A stretch of DNA of 64,000 nucleotides from Hyposmocoma kahamanoa (GCF_003589595.1 NW_020653854.1:25619030-25683029); one strand, 5' to 3'; counted from the stretch's first letter, positions 39,985-51,404 are shown. Notes: generated by a model not told the origin, from the letters alone. A program made the numbers and translations.

Positions 39985-40345
39985 AAAGTGTTTTCTTTAC
40001 TTTTAAACATGGAACCTATAATATACATGAAAATCATTGACTTACAAATAAATGGACGACGGGTCTAATACAAAAACCACGAAAAAAATGTCCCAAGTCA
40101 ACATGTAAAGGAATACGAAAAAGCTAAAACGTTGAATTTAAATTGTAATGTCATCGCAGTACTGTGTAATTTTGCTCGCTTCGCTGTCAGTCGAACAAAC
40201 GAAGACTAAAGCGTGAATGACGCTCTGTATACGATTTTAACGCCCTATAAGTTCGGACACTTTTTAGCGCGGACCCGACGTCCATATAATTGTAAGTCAA
40301 GTAAAAATCACTATTTTCTTTTTTTATAATTTTGTGGCTTACAAC
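39985..40345. mobile_element. M2 TIR element interrupted by the 31-bp-TIR element
   Basis: The left part has TTCTTTACTTTTAAACATGG and ACCTATAATATACATGAAAA, and the right part has TGGCTTACAACAACGTGATA. Both correspond in order to the intact relative at 60583-60804. The 266-bp element at 40035-40300 sits between them. Confidence 0.55.
40035..40300. mobile_element. Short TIR element with 31-bp TIRs, copy 2
   Basis: Nearly identical to 22058-22343 apart from an 18-bp deletion after CCCAAGTCAAC and a few substitutions. The right TIR is in better condition here (TTGTAAGTCAA). Flanks GAAAATCA and AAAAATCA are close to an 8-bp duplication but not exact. High identity between the two copies implies recent mobility. 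Confidence 0.8.
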
Positions 40346-40504
40346 AACGTGATACAGGTCTATTTATTTAATTTACGCTAAAAAAAAATAATTCATTGAA
40401 AGGAAGTCATAAAAATAATATAAAACATACCTACCTATTAATGAGTAGTAATGCAGTCTAAAGTCTGCGTGATACGTTTTTTATGCCCAGCGACGAGACC
40501 ACAA

Positions 40505-40805
40505 ACGTACATGACGGGAAGAACAAGTCGCGCGCCAGATGGTAAGCGACATACCTGCCCACGGCAGTAACACGTTTGGAGCCTAAATCGCAAAGATCAG
40601 AGGGGCATTGCAACGGCGCTCGTCACCCTGAGACGTATGTTGACAATTCCCATGAGCCTGTAAGTCTGTAATTTCACCAGCACAAGGGGTGCTTCAAAAC
40701 CAGAACGCAGTAATGCCCACATTACTGCTTGGCGGCAGAAATAAGTAAGGTGGTAAAACTTCCCTGGACGAATTCTTTCACAGGAGTTCTACCGATACTA
40801 AATTA
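40505..40805 (-). repeat. RepA copy
   Basis: Full order from GACGGGAAGAACAAGTCGCG to ATTCTTTCACAGGAGTTCTA and GATACTAAATTA. It abuts a SINE1 copy at its 5' edge. TTGCTACTAAATG resumes after that SINE (40989), hinting at insertion near the RepA 5' end. Confidence 0.75.
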
Positions 40806-40807
40806 AA

Positions 40808-40988
40808 GCGCGCGCGTGCACACTCCCCCTCCATTGCCCCGCACTAGGCAAACCGTGTATCATGGGTGCCATGGACACACACATAGACAATCACAAATTA
40901 CATCCAAACTCACGAGAGAAATAAATGTAGACCATAGAAAATTCTCTGCGTGGCAGTCCAATATGGGAACAGTTCGGCCACAGAGGCA
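40808..40988 (-). mobile_element. SINE1 copy, box B deleted
   Basis: The minus strand keeps GCCTCTGTGGCCGAACTG and CACGCAGAGAATTTTC. It lacks GGTTCGATTCC, then continues through ACATTTATTTCTCTCGTGAG to CCATGGCACCCATGATACAC. Confidence 0.75.
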
Positions 40989-41429
40989 GTTGCTACTAAA
41001 TGCACTGCAACTAAATTGAATGTTCATGAGAGGAAATACTGGATCTCAAGATACCTGCTGAATGATGCCTTATAACTTTGGAAATTTCTTTAATAAACCT
41101 AACCGAACTCTTAATAGACAATGGACAAAAACAAAGTGATAAATTATATTATATTGCGTAGAACAATAGCATTTGTTTAATTGTTTAAACAGGCGTCGGT
41201 ACAATCGTACAATCAACCTTTGTATGTTTGTAACGTAATTGTCTTCGAAAGCGTGAAGGCAGTTGTGCCCTGTCGTGTAAACGCCTTGTTATGACAATCA
41301 TAAGGTAATTGTTTTCTGTTACATAAAATGTTACCGAGTAGAGTTAAATAATTGTCCTTTTTTTTAATAATTGAGGTTATCAACCGTGACAATTATTGAA
41401 GTACCGCCGTTTAGAGTTTTTCGGAATTA

Positions 41430-41570
41430 GCGAAATTTAATATGAAATTTACCATAAGCTTTTCGATGAAGGAAAATTTCGTGATGAATCCGGCACGTCG
41501 AAGAAGGTTCACAACCCTCGGAAGACGTGTGAAGTTCCCAACCCGCACTGGGCAAGTAAATTTCAATAAC
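41430..41570 (+). mobile_element. SINE2 fragment (tail)
   Basis: GAAATTTACCATAAGCTTTT, CGATGAAGGAAAATTTCGTG, GAAGAAGGTTCACAACCCTC and GTTCCCAACCCGCACTGGGC. This is the best-preserved tail of the family; the tRNA head is missing. Confidence 0.6.
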
Positions 41571-41714
41571 ATCCAACACATACACAAAAAATCCTGCGAT
41601 CTGACTAGAGTCGAACGTATAACGTAAGTTACCTCAGCGTAGGTACCGCTCTTACCAATTCTGCCGCCTTCTGTCGACAGGGCGCATGTGACAGAAACTC
41701 AAAACCGAGAAAAT

Positions 41715-41875
41715 AATATTTAGTTGGTATAGCATCTGGCACGGTATGGTAGAAGACGTCTTCGTTCGAATCCGGCCGGATTCGAACGAAGCCGTGGCGC
41801 CATCTATGAGAAATCTATGAAAGTATTTCGTCACCCAGTTAGATACCTTTATTACAGCTACCAATATCTTTGTAT
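41715..41875 (+). mobile_element. SINE4 head joined to RepC
   Basis: TTAGTTGGTATAGCATCTGG, TGGTAGAAGACGTCTTCGTT and CGAATCCGGCCGGATTCGAA (a perfect inverted junction), followed by GCCGTGGCGCCATCTATGAG and ATACCTTTATTACAGCTACC. Confidence 0.6.
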
Positions 41876-43149
41876 TAATAATGATTATAACAAACTAGTG
41901 GAGTAATATCACATAAAATAATTCAATATCAATTTAATAAGAATTTAAATATGTACTTTTTCTTGTGGTAACTTCATACCTTATCCACCTAGGAAAAAAA
42001 TAAAATAGTGACAGGTTGGCCTTGTTTTACTGATCAAACTAATCATGCTAGTTAGTTAGTTAGCTAGCTGATCATGCATACATAACAAGATTTTTGAAAG
42101 AATGTCACATGGGCCCTTTCAACTAACGGCGGCAAAATTGAGCTACAAGCGGTGTAGTCACGGTGAGGCAACAGACGCTGGTTCGAGTCCATAGAAGGAT
42201 TTCTTTTAACAAACTAATGGAGTACTTTCACAAAAAATACTTGAAATGTCATGGTTGTAAAAACATCATGACTTTCAATAAAAATAAAGTAAAATTTAAA
42301 TAAGCCAATATTTTTTCTTATACCCCATACCAAATGTACGTAGTTCTTCCAACATTTGTGTAAATAACCAACAAATTTTCAATTATTCTTTGTTTAACGT
42401 GTTTGTTATGACGATTATAATTACCATCTGGAATCCAACTTTGTACTGTGTCCTCTAAAGTAACATTTCGACAAATGAAATGTAGAAACAATTGTTTTTC
42501 CATACAATGAGATAAAAAGAGCCTAGCTACAGGACACTCCGAGACGACAAAGGATCTTTCCCGTTACTTAACGAGAACCGTTAATTACAAGAGCAAAGGC
42601 TTTAAGGGAATTACATTTTTTTGTTGGCGGTTTGAGGTTGTTTTTCTAATTAATATAGAGTACAGACGTGATGGTTATATCTTTTTGTATTTATAACTGC
42701 GAGTCATGAACAACAAGGCCATTTTAAAGTCGTCATTCAAACTTTCTAAATTTGTTTCGAATTGCCTTTTTTATTGTGGAACTTTTTTATCAGACAACAT
42801 AAATTGGTAGAGACCAAAGAGATATAATACAAAACCGTTCTAAATCTCCGAGTAACCTCTAATTAGTTAAAGATAGTATCATGAAAAAAATTACATTTAA
42901 AAAGTATCGTAATATATTTTTAAAAGCCCCAAGGCAGGTTAGTTTTCTGCATCGCACAGTGGTGTAATGGCAGAATGCAATATAAAAACCATCTGTGGCA
43001 ATTAAAACACTAGTAACGAAAAATGCATAAAAATCAGGGCAGCCACATCGCATACGGAAGAGAATATAGTGCACAAAGAAATAAAAATAGCAAGAATTAA
43101 CGGGGTTATATATTTCTGGAGTTTGTAAGAGAGGGGTCCGTACTATCAT
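41876..43149. other. No gene; one SINE-like remnant
   Basis: 42150-42265 has AAGCGGTGTAGTCACGGTGA, GCTGGTTCGAGTCCATAGAA and AACAAACTAATGGAGTACTT, a decayed tRNA-derived SINE. A (GTTA)n-like tract lies at 42048-42064. Minus-strand frames at 42318-42503 and 42859-43149 have no motif. Confidence 0.4.
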
Positions 43150-43465
43150 CAGGCAATTAGTAGTACAATAGTGCTCCTTGGAAAAGAGTTCGTCAAAGGA
43201 AGTATTGCCTCCTTACCTATTTCTGCCGCCAATTAGTGATTACACACATTACTACGTTCCGGTTTTGAAGGGTAAGGGTGCTGGTGAAATTACAGGCACA
43301 TGGGACTTGTCAATTTATGACTCAGGGTGACGAGTGCAATGGCAGTGCCCCTCAGATCTTTGCGGTTTAAAGCTCTTAGTGGCAAAGCAACTGTCATGGA
43401 GCGCTTATCACCAGGCGCACGACTTGTTCGTCCCGTCGCTTGATATCAGAAAAAAAAGGCTTTCA
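43150..43465 (+). repeat. RepA copy, full length, tail to tail with the next
   Basis: Full order from AGTAGTACAATAGTGCTCC to CCCGTCGCTTGATATCAG and an A run. It faces the copy at 43555-43840 across ~90 bp, forming a long inverted repeat. Confidence 0.8.
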
Positions 43466-43554
43466 CAATCATTCCTCGGACGTAAAGCGTCAAAACCTCC
43501 GTTTAATTGCACGAGTGATAAAACGAAGTTTGTTGCAGTTCAATTAACGTAGTT

Positions 43555-43840
43555 TTTTTTTTCATAATATCTAGTGACGGGACGAACAAGTCGTGCACCT
43601 GGTGGTAATCTACACGCCTGTCCATAACAGTTGCAGTGCCACTCAGAGCTTTAAATCGCAAAGATCTTAGCGGCACTGCCGTTGCGCCCATCACCCCGAG
43701 ACATAAGTTGACAAGTCCCATGTGTCTGTAATTTCATCAGCACCATTATCCTTCTAAACTTCTAAACCGGAACGCAGTAATGCTACATTACTGCTTGGCG
43801 GCAGAAATAGGTAAGGTGGCAGTACTTGCCTGAACGAAAA
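43555..43840 (-). repeat. RepA copy, full length
   Basis: TTTTTTTTCATAATATCTAG, ACGGGACGAACAAGTCGTGC, CCATAACAGTTGCAGTGCCA and AGGTAAGGTGGCAGTACTTG. It lacks the last ~25 bp of the 5' edge (CTCTACTGCTACTAAA). Confidence 0.8.
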
Positions 43841-44754
43841 AGCAAAGTATAAAAGGTCCTATAACAGTATGCAGCTATAACATCTTTTTTGACACTAATG
43901 ACTTTGTTTTCATCATAATATAAAGAACATTAAATTCCGATCGAATTGTGTAAATAACATTTTCCTGTTCTAATTTTAAGTTCCGTCCATTCGTGCTAAA
44001 GGAAACTATATGCGTCAGTGTAGAATTTTCTTTCTATATTTTCTAGTACTAAAACCGTGGACCTGGTCCTTCTAAAGTCCCGCAAAAACACAGGTCAGTG
44101 AACCTAAACGACATCGATACATTTTTGCAAAATGAGTCATATTCTAGTCGCGAAGCTCGAAAAAATCTTTTTTTTTAATCACGTTTCTGCCGCTTTTATC
44201 ATATAACTAGTTACGAAGCGGGCGATGTGCAAAAAAATGCGAGATTGTCGTATATCAGTCCACGTGAGTATTTCAAAGTATGTCTCGGGGTCAGACGGCG
44301 AGACCTAACGAGTGCCGTTACTGTTCGTGCATTTTCCATTTGAAATACATTCACTCACATGTATTTGTGTCGTTCTCGGTACTTTGCGATGGATCGGCTT
44401 CAACAATAGCTCACAATTTGTTATTCACCTTAAGTTCTAATTTTCGTGGGGCTCCAGGTTAAAATTTATATCAAGCGGCTTTAGTACCGTTGGCGTAAAA
44501 CACACAGACACTTGTACTTAATGTTACATTATTATTCTAAGATAATTGTAGTTTTGATTGGATACAATTATCAAACGGAATTGGATAAATATGGTGTGTA
44601 ACTGGGACAGTATGGAGAAATCAGAAACCATGGTTTAGTTCAGTTTATTTCTATTAACTTTACGAATTTCATACAAATACAATTACCCGTTATTTTATAC
44701 TACTCTTTGAAAAGTGAGCGTCAGTTTACAAAATAATTATATAATAGGAAGTCG
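43841..44754. other. No recognisable feature
   Basis: No repeat partner in the window. The frame at 44280-44462 has no motif. Confidence 0.4.
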
Positions 44755-44960
44755 TCGTCGAAGATACTGAAAAACTGTCTCAGGAACTAGGTGTTAAGTC
44801 TTTTTTGTGAAAATAAATTTTTCGGTCAAGCATGAGTTGTCCATAAAAATTAATACACTTTTTTTATTCTAATCGACTCAGTTTCTTGTAGGATCATTTT
44901 ATTGTATCGGAAGAAAAAACCGGGAGAGCAGAAGTTGGTCCAATTTCATGAAATGTAAAA
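44755..44960 (+). repeat. RepJ copy
   Basis: ACTGTCTCAGGAACTAGGTG, AATCGACTCAGTTTCTTGTA and GGAGAGCAGAAGTTGGTCCA correspond in order to 32020-32230. Confidence 0.5.
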
Positions 44961-45345
44961 TGCAATCTTATTAAATTAATTACAGATCGAGTATTATTTG
45001 TGCACAAATTACTTAAAAAGTATTCCATTACTGCATTTCAAATCAATACATCATATTACATGAAGCTGAACGCTTTCATGACATTCAAAAATGCAGTACT
45101 TACTCAAAAGTTATTTATTACTAACGTCAAAACTGTACATACTTTATTCTACATACAGTTAATATGAACTATTTGCATTTGTAGTTTCTTTTGTCGACAC
45201 TAGACAGCACTATATTCTATAACGAAGTATTGAATATACTGCCATCTAGTTTTGGGAAACGGAATTTAATTAAAGTGATTTATTTAAATTTAGAATTTGG
45301 CAGAAAACTAATGAATTACAATGATACCTTAGACGCACCATCGTT

Positions 45346-45552
45346 GCCTCCGTGACCGATCGGTCACCATCCTGGTCTGTCACGCAGAGGTTCCGGGTTC
45401 GATTCCCCGGCCGGGAGAAATATTTGTATGGCCTACATTTATTAATCTCGTGAGTTTAAGTCTAATTTGTGGTTGTCTATGTGTGTGTCCATGGCACCTG
45501 CGACATAGGGTTTCCATAAACGCTATGTCGCAGCTAGAGTGTGTGCGTTTAA
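45346..45552 (+). mobile_element. SINE1 copy, full length
   Basis: GCCTCCGTGACCGATCGGTC, box B CCGGGTTCGATTCCCCGG, GTATGGCCTACATTTATTAA, GTCCATGGCACCTGCGACAT and GAGTGTGTGCGTTTAAAA. The head carries a few substitutions. Confidence 0.85.
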
Positions 45553-46255
45553 AATACAAATGTTCTATGGAAAATAACTATAGCAACAAAGGAAGATTCA
45601 GTTTAACTTCCACTAGTTTGTTTAATCCACGAGTTAACCAAAAACGCACAGTTGCTTGTATTCGCTCCATAAACGTTAAAGTTTCAAGTCGTTTACGCTG
45701 CCTTAGTGCCACGTCGGAACTCCTATTCAAAATCTACACGCCTACACAAGTTTCCGCATATTTGATAATAGCGAATGCAAAATTAACAAACTAAAACAAA
45801 AGAATAATGCGAGAAATATTAAATTCAGAAGCTTGTCATTTGAAAAAGATTTATAATTTGAATCTTGTATTAAAAAAAACATTTCAAAGTGGCCAGAATT
45901 ATCAAACGTACATGTTAAAAAGTTACCACTTCGGTCACAAAAATCAAAGCGTCATTAATAGATATATAGATCAAACATTTATTCAGTACAAATAAATACA
46001 AGTAGAAATAAATATTTACAATCATTTCACAGCGTGTAAGCACAATAGCACATACAACACAAATGGAGAAGATGATTGGGTATAACGCCTGTTGTGGAAA
46101 GGACAATAGAACATATTATTATTATTTTGTAAATCTGTTTTAGATTCTCGCCTATCTCAGGGCCTAAAAGACTATTAATTTTTAATTCTTAAATGGGAGA
46201 GTCGCTATTCCCCGGCAATGGCACAGTCAGCCGGAGTCACGGATTCAGGTTCAAG
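45553..46255. other. No supported gene
   Basis: Open frames at 45450-45794 and 45807-45995 partly derive from the SINE and have no family motif. Confidence 0.4.
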
Positions 46256-46419
46256 ATACCTAATTTCGGTGGCAAAGTTTATTATTTAAATATTCAAAAA
46301 TGCTATCATGAAGCATTGTTTAATATTCGAGTGTAGTGATCTGAGATATTATTTAATAATTCACGTCAATATATTCGAATACTCGAATAATAAAAATTAG
46401 GCCACCGAAATTAGATACA
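46256..46419. mobile_element. Small TIR element (164 bp)
   Basis: ATACCTAATTTCGGTGGC (46256-46273) is mirrored by GCCACCGAAATTAGATAC (46401-46418). The interior is AT-rich with CGAATACTCGAATA. Confidence 0.55.
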
Positions 46420-46765
46420 GAAACGTAATCTGAAAGTAGAGATTGGCTTTTTTTGTGTTCATTTCTCAGTCTGTTGACTAGTTTAAATTATTTATTTCAA
46501 TTTATTATCACTGCTATTATTATACTAGTACCGTATTAGAGAATACATCATAAATCTGGTACAGAATTTCAACTCGACTGACGTTCGATCCCAAAGCGGC
46601 CGTAGGTTTTACGGCGAACGACGTAAGAGGCAAGGCACTCACTATTTTAGTGCCAATAATAGCCGACGGGCAATCTCTAAAAGGTTTTAAGATTCATATT
46701 TTAGAACTTAGACGAGGTATACCGCTGTACTGCCGTTACATTATCGATCGAGTACCGTTCCTTTG

Positions 46766-46950
46766 GTAGCCAAGTTGGAGAATAGTTGCTTCTAAATTGA
46801 TAATCGACTGTTCGATTCCCTGGGGCGGCAAGTACCTGTGATTTTAATTTCTAAGTTACCTATATTTGAGAAAGTTTAGTAGGAATACCTCTAGCTTTTG
46901 TCAAATGTATGGACGTGAAACTAAAGCTGAAGGAAGAACATACATTATTA
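46766..46950 (+). mobile_element. SINE3 copy
   Basis: TGGTAGCCAAGTTGGAGAAT, TAATCGACTGTTCGATTCCC, TGTGATTTTAATTTCTAAGT and TTTAGTAGGAATACCTCTAG, with an AAGCTGAAGGAAGAACATAC tail. Confidence 0.65.
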
Positions 46951-47149
46951 GTGGCAGATAAGATATTTTGAAAGATTCTGGGACAAATCAAAGGAAAATT
47001 TGGGAACTGCAGGGCGAGATTCTATAAAGAGATAAAACAGCTAGTGTCTGAGCCAAACAAAATCGGGGATATAAAATCCACCTAACTTCGGTGCCAAAAG
47101 AGCGTATTTGTCTTCGTCCTGTGGGCCGTCCGAGATTTCCGTTCGTCCA

Positions 47150-47320
47150 GAGAACTACTGCTACCTTATCTACTTCTGCCGCCAAGCAATAATGTGAGTA
47201 TAACTACGTTCCGGTTTTGAAAGGTAAGGGTGCTGATGATTACAGGCCCATGGGACGTGTCAACTTATGTCTCAGGGTGACGGGCGCTGTGGCAGTGCCC
47301 ATTAGATCTTTGCGTAGCAA
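47150..47320 (+). repeat. RepA copy, truncated at both ends
   Basis: TACCTTATCTACTTCTGCCG, CCAAGCAATAATGTGAGTAT, GTTCCGGTTTTGAAAGGTAA and GGCAGTGCCCATTAGATCTT, then stops. Confidence 0.7.
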
Positions 47321-47758
47321 GAAAATACCATTTTTAACTAAACATGATAGAACCTAATAATATACGTAAGAAAGGATAAAAACTGAAAAACCAAAATATG
47401 TCTTTTGTGGCTACGACTTACTTGGGAGATATCGAAATAACAACACATAATATTGAAAACAAAGTAAGAATAGGAGAATAGTTAGAGTATAAGGTAATGA
47501 TTATTTCTATTGCAAAGTCATGACGTCTGTCCATATTGTCTATCAAACCAGTGCACTGCAATTATTGTAATGATACGCCGACAAGGTGATCTGATGGGTT
47601 CTACTAGAAATAATTGCTCATTGTGTTTTCATACGTGAACGTATGGCATGAATGTGGAAAAATGATGTTTATTTGAATTAAAATAAGGTGTACGAGAAGG
47701 TAGGTCATTCATATAGTCTTCTATTCTGCCAACATACTAAAACACTGTGAAAATAAAT
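47321..47758. other. No recognisable feature
   Basis: AT-rich unique-looking sequence. Confidence 0.45.
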
Positions 47759-48030
47759 GGTGATAGTCTAATGGTTTGATCTACCGCCTCACAAGCAGAG
47801 GGTTGTGGGTTCGAATCTGGTGTTGCACCTGTGTTTTTCGGAATTTATGTGCGAAATTCACGATGAGCTTTTCGGTGAAGGAAAACATCATAAAGAAACC
47901 AGTACATATCTGCAAAAGCAATTTAATGACGTGTGTGAAGTCCCCATTCAGCACTGTGCACGCGTGGGAATTACAGCCCAAGTCCTTTGTGAAAATGCCA
48001 AGTCCATGTGCCCAGCAGTGGCACTATAAA
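47759..48030 (+). mobile_element. tRNA-derived SINE (SINE2), fullest copy
   Basis: Box A region TGGTGATAGTCTAATGGTTT and box B GTGGGTTCGAATCTGGTG, then CGAAATTCACGATGAGCTTT, TCGGTGAAGGAAAACATCAT, GTGTGAAGTCCCCATTCAGC and CCCAGCAGTGGCACTATAAA. It is used here as the family reference. Confidence 0.8.
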
Positions 48031-48469
48031 AGCCAACTGTTATAAACTTTCACATTTAAATGGCACGCAGTGGCGATAGAACTCAAAGCTTTAAATCGCT
48101 TAGATCTGAGTTTAACTGCCACTGTGTCCATCACTCTCTGTTCTAAAACTATTTCAGTTTTCTCATTTGTGATTTCAGCGCAAACGAGAGTTGATATTTA
48201 AAAGTGATATAAGGCCCCGTTGCCTGATGTGTTGCCAGGGATGGATAACTCTTATTTCGTCTGTATTTCTGGTTATATATACTCGATGATTTAATGTCAA
48301 CAATAGTAAAAATATACCAACGGATTTATATTAGATAAATAATGTACGACAAATCGCGTAGCTGAACGTGTCATAATTTTTTTTTTTCATTGAAAGAAAA
48401 AGTTAGGTGCACCATCGTCAAGTTCAAATTCCAAAAACCTTTTTGCGCGCAGATTTCTAATGGCGACCT

Positions 48470-48620
48470 CTGTGGTCGAGTGGCTTGCACACCAGTTTTC
48501 ATGGTATTACCATCTCTGAGGACCCGGGTTCGATCACCGGCCGGGTCAGTGTAGAAAACTAATTTTCTATATTGTCTCGGGTGAGTGTTTCTGGTACCGT
48601 CGTTGTTTCCGATTTCCATA
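48470..48620 (+). mobile_element. tRNA-derived SINE (SINE5 type)
   Basis: CGACCTCTGTGGTCGAGTGG gives box A and GACCCGGGTTCGATCACCGG box B. The body CTATATTGTCTCGGGTGAGT and GTTGTTTCCGATTTCCATAA follows. A single copy in this window. Confidence 0.65.
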
Positions 48621-48852
48621 ACACAAGTTCTTTTGCTACTTCCTTTGGGAGCAGAGTGACATATGTGATGTTGTCTAACATTTATTTATATTATGTTCTA
48701 ATGAGAAAGAAAACGTTTCCGAGCTAGAGAGGCGAAAAAGTTATTTTCCCACATTGGGCGAATCCTGGACCTCCTCATCCAGTGTCCACAGTGCAAAGTC
48801 GTCTAAGTTACCCTTTCTATTAAGGTTGTTATAATAACATATTTAATAGTGA

Positions 48853-49190
48853 CTATCACGGAGAGTGTGCGATGGAATTACACGATTTAATTCCGCCTTC
48901 CCCTTTCCACCACCAGGGGACTAGGCGTAGGCTTGGGTTCCACCCCTATGTTGTGGATATTCCAAAGAGTCGCACGAAGCGTTACGCTTCCACATTTATA
49001 TGGCGAACGGCTATGGAGTGGAATTCCCTCCCAGCAGACTTGTTCCCTGAACGTTATAACTTGGGTCTTTCAAGGCGAGAGTGAATAGGCATTATTTGGG
49101 TGTGCATGCTCCATCGTCGACCTCATCGTCACTTTCCATCAGGTGAGATGGAGGTCATATGCGCACTTATATTTTATTTAAAAAAAAAAT
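48853..49190 (+). mobile_element. CR1/jockey-like LINE C-terminus and 3' UTR, copy 2
   Basis: GECAMELHDLIPPSPFHHQG, then PYVVDIPKSRTKRYASTFIW and EWNSLPADLFPERYNLGLS, then a frameshift and the RVNRH end. The 3' UTR (CCATCAGGTGAGATGGAGGT and GCGCACTTATATTTTATTTA) ends in an A run. The same family as 16870-17410, and less decayed there. Confidence 0.8.
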
Positions 49191-49459
49191 AATAAAAGAC
49201 TAGCGGACACGCGTTATGTGCTATACACTTATACAGTCATAATCATAACACTTCCATTTTACATCGGCGTATTCGGGTAAAGATTAACGTTGAGAAGAAA
49301 AGAGTAGATTATCTAGGTTATCACGTAGATGGTTTTAACCAAAAAAAGTGTTATCGGAGAAAGTTATGGCTAAACTGTGTTGTGTGGGCTAGGAGCAACA
49401 GCAGGATATGTTTTTTACGATTATGAAAGCTCTTATGGCATTATCAAATATTATACGTT

Positions 49460-49550
49460 ACAGAGCGGCGGTAGCCCAGTAGCAAAACGGTTGGTTTTCA
49501 ATTGAGAAGTCGACGTTTCGGTGGCATGTCTCTATAACTCAATCGAAATT
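49460..49550 (+). mobile_element. SINE3 head fragment
   Basis: GCGGTAGCCCAGTAGCAAAA, CGGTTGGTTTTCAATTGAGA and AGTCGACGTTTCGG match the first ~60 bp of the family. Confidence 0.45.
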
Positions 49551-49580
49551 GCAACATAAGAAATAAAAAATAAAAAATGT

Positions 49581-49638
49581 ATATGTATCATTCTAGTATA
49601 TATATATATATATATATATATACTAGAATGATACATAT
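49581..49638. repeat. (TA)n-centred perfect palindrome
   Basis: ATATGTATCATTCTAG and its complement CTAGAATGATACATAT flank a run of TA dinucleotides. The whole can extrude as a cruciform. Confidence 0.8.
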
Positions 49639-49654
49639 ATATAGCAATACAAAC

Positions 49655-49965
49655 TGAGAGTTCGTCCAAGGTAGTACTGCCACCTTACCTCTTCCTGCCG
49701 CCAAGTAGTAATGTCAACATTACTGTGTTCCGGTTTTGAAGGGTATTATTATTAGGGTAAATTAGGGTTGAAGGGTAAGGGTACTACAAAAATTACAGAC
49801 ACATGGGACTTGTCAACTTATGTCTCACGGTGATGGGCGCAGTAGCAGTACCATTCAGATCTTAGCGAATTAAAGCTCTGAGTGGCACTGCAACTGTTAT
49901 GGACAGGCGTGTAGCTTACCATCAGGCGCACGGCTTGTTCGTCCCGTCACAAGATATTATGAAAA
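49655..49965 (+). repeat. RepA copy with a local duplication
   Basis: Family order is intact to CGTCCCGTCACAAGATATTATG and an A run. In the middle the block GGGTATTATTATTAGGGTAA precedes a second TTGAAGGGTAAGGGT, a short duplication. Confidence 0.75.
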
Positions 49966-50136
49966 AAATATCGACGCTTGAAAGGCAAAATGGGATATGC
50001 GACACTTTGGGCCATATTGAGTTACATATACCGTTGGAATCAGAAACATCAACGGATTCTAACAGTATATATACATAACACTAGTGTCGTTTATCCCATT
50101 TTGCTTTTCAAGGGTCGATACACCATTATACGTCCC

Positions 50137-50340
50137 ACCGTTTAACGGTTACCATGCTGGACTGCCACGCAGAGGTCCCGGGTTCGATTCCCTGGCCGGG
50201 AGAAATATTATTTTGCCTGCATTTATTTCTCTCGTGAGTTTGGATGTAATTTGTGGTTGTTTATGTGTGTTCACGGCCCCCGCGATACAGGGTTTCCCTA
50301 GTGTGGCGGCTATAAGTGCGCGCGTTATAAAAAAAGGGGT
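50137..50340 (+). mobile_element. SINE1 copy
   Basis: ACCGTTTAACGGTTACCATG, box B CGGGTTCGATTCCCTGGCC, TGCATTTATTTCTCTCGTGA and GGTTTCCCTAGTGTGGCGGC, with a GCGCGTTAT tail and A run. The first ~12 bases are replaced. Confidence 0.8.
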
Positions 50341-50574
50341 TCGAAATAATTATCTGATAATTATCCGATTTATATACGATAATGAATATAAGTAGTGATA
50401 ACTGTTGCGGCATTTGTTTCTTGATTAATTTTTGCAGTTTGATCATTGGTCCCAGAAAGGGCACCGTCCACCTCTTAATTGGACGCAGTTCAACAAAAAG
50501 GATCCAATCCACTACCAGTCACTTTTTAAAAATGTTTCTCATTCTTAATTAAATTTTTATTGAATTGATATTCA

Positions 50575-50745
50575 ATTATTTGTTGTGAAATTACTCCACT
50601 AGTTTGTTATAATTATTAATACAAAGATCGAACACTCAGAAAAAACACTCAGAAAAAATTCCTTCGATCCGGTCGGATTCGAACCGACGTCTTCTTGCAT
50701 ACCGTGCCAGACGCTATACCAACTAAGCCACGGAACGAACCAAAC
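50575..50745 (-). mobile_element. tRNA-derived SINE (SINE4), best copy
   Basis: On the minus strand: TTCCGTGGCTTAGTTGGTAT, AGCGTCTGGCACGGTATGC and GACGTCGGTTCGAATCCGAC (an intact T-arm stem), then CGGATCGAAGGAATTTTTTC and TTTGTATTAATAATTATAAC, ending near TTGAATATCAATTC. No paired acceptor stem is present, so it is not a tRNA gene. Confidence 0.75.
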
Positions 50746-50789
50746 GGACCTCACGAATTCTTCTATGTGCTTGCGTCGTGTCTTTGTAC

Positions 50790-50870
50790 TTGGTCTTTCA
50801 ACGACTTTTTAGTCGTAGCGCCATCTATGAGAAATCTATTGCAGATTTCTCATTCTTGTTTTATTTTCTA
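50790..50870 (-). repeat. RepC, beside SINE4
   Basis: CGACTTTTTAGTCGTAGCGC followed by CATCTATGAGAAATCTATT on the plus strand. SINE4 and RepC again occur side by side, as at 24130-24400 and 41715-41875. Confidence 0.55.
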
Positions 50871-51404
50871 AATTTATAATGTTATGTACCTCCAGAGACA
50901 TTTATTTATGTTTATTTGTTGGATTTTTTTTTGCTGATCTAAGAGGTTAGACTTTACGAACCGTTTGGTACACATATCTCATTTTTTGATACTTTTGAGG
51001 ATTGGGTCGTTTTTGCTTAACAACGTTCAATTGAGAACAACGCTACAACACGCAACACACATCAATAGTTATTAACATTACGAAATAAAAAAGCCACGTT
51101 AAAATCACTTAACAACAAACAAGTCAGGGTAACTTTAAAGTCGTAAAATGGAGTTAAAGATTTGCTATCAAAAAGTAATCTCGTACGATTGAAGCAAGTG
51201 TAGCCGGAGTTACCGCCGTTCTGATAAGAAATTGATGATATTGCTTTTTTATTCCATGAGCCTTAGCCTTTTTATATAAATATGATTTCGTTACACTTCC
51301 TGTTAAAATGAAAATGTTTAACGTAACGACTAGAAACTCCCAGTTCATTGTTATTCTAGATATATAAATGTATTATTAGTAAATAATAAGCTAATAATGG
51401 GTAA
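50871..51404. other. No recognisable feature
   Basis: AT-rich, with no coding signal. The frame at 51154-51348 has no motif. Confidence 0.45.

Noticed and set aside
50672..50744. Possible functional tRNA gene on the minus strand
   Set aside because: The T arm pairs well, but the acceptor stem does not and the anticodon loop is far too long. It belongs to a repeated SINE family.
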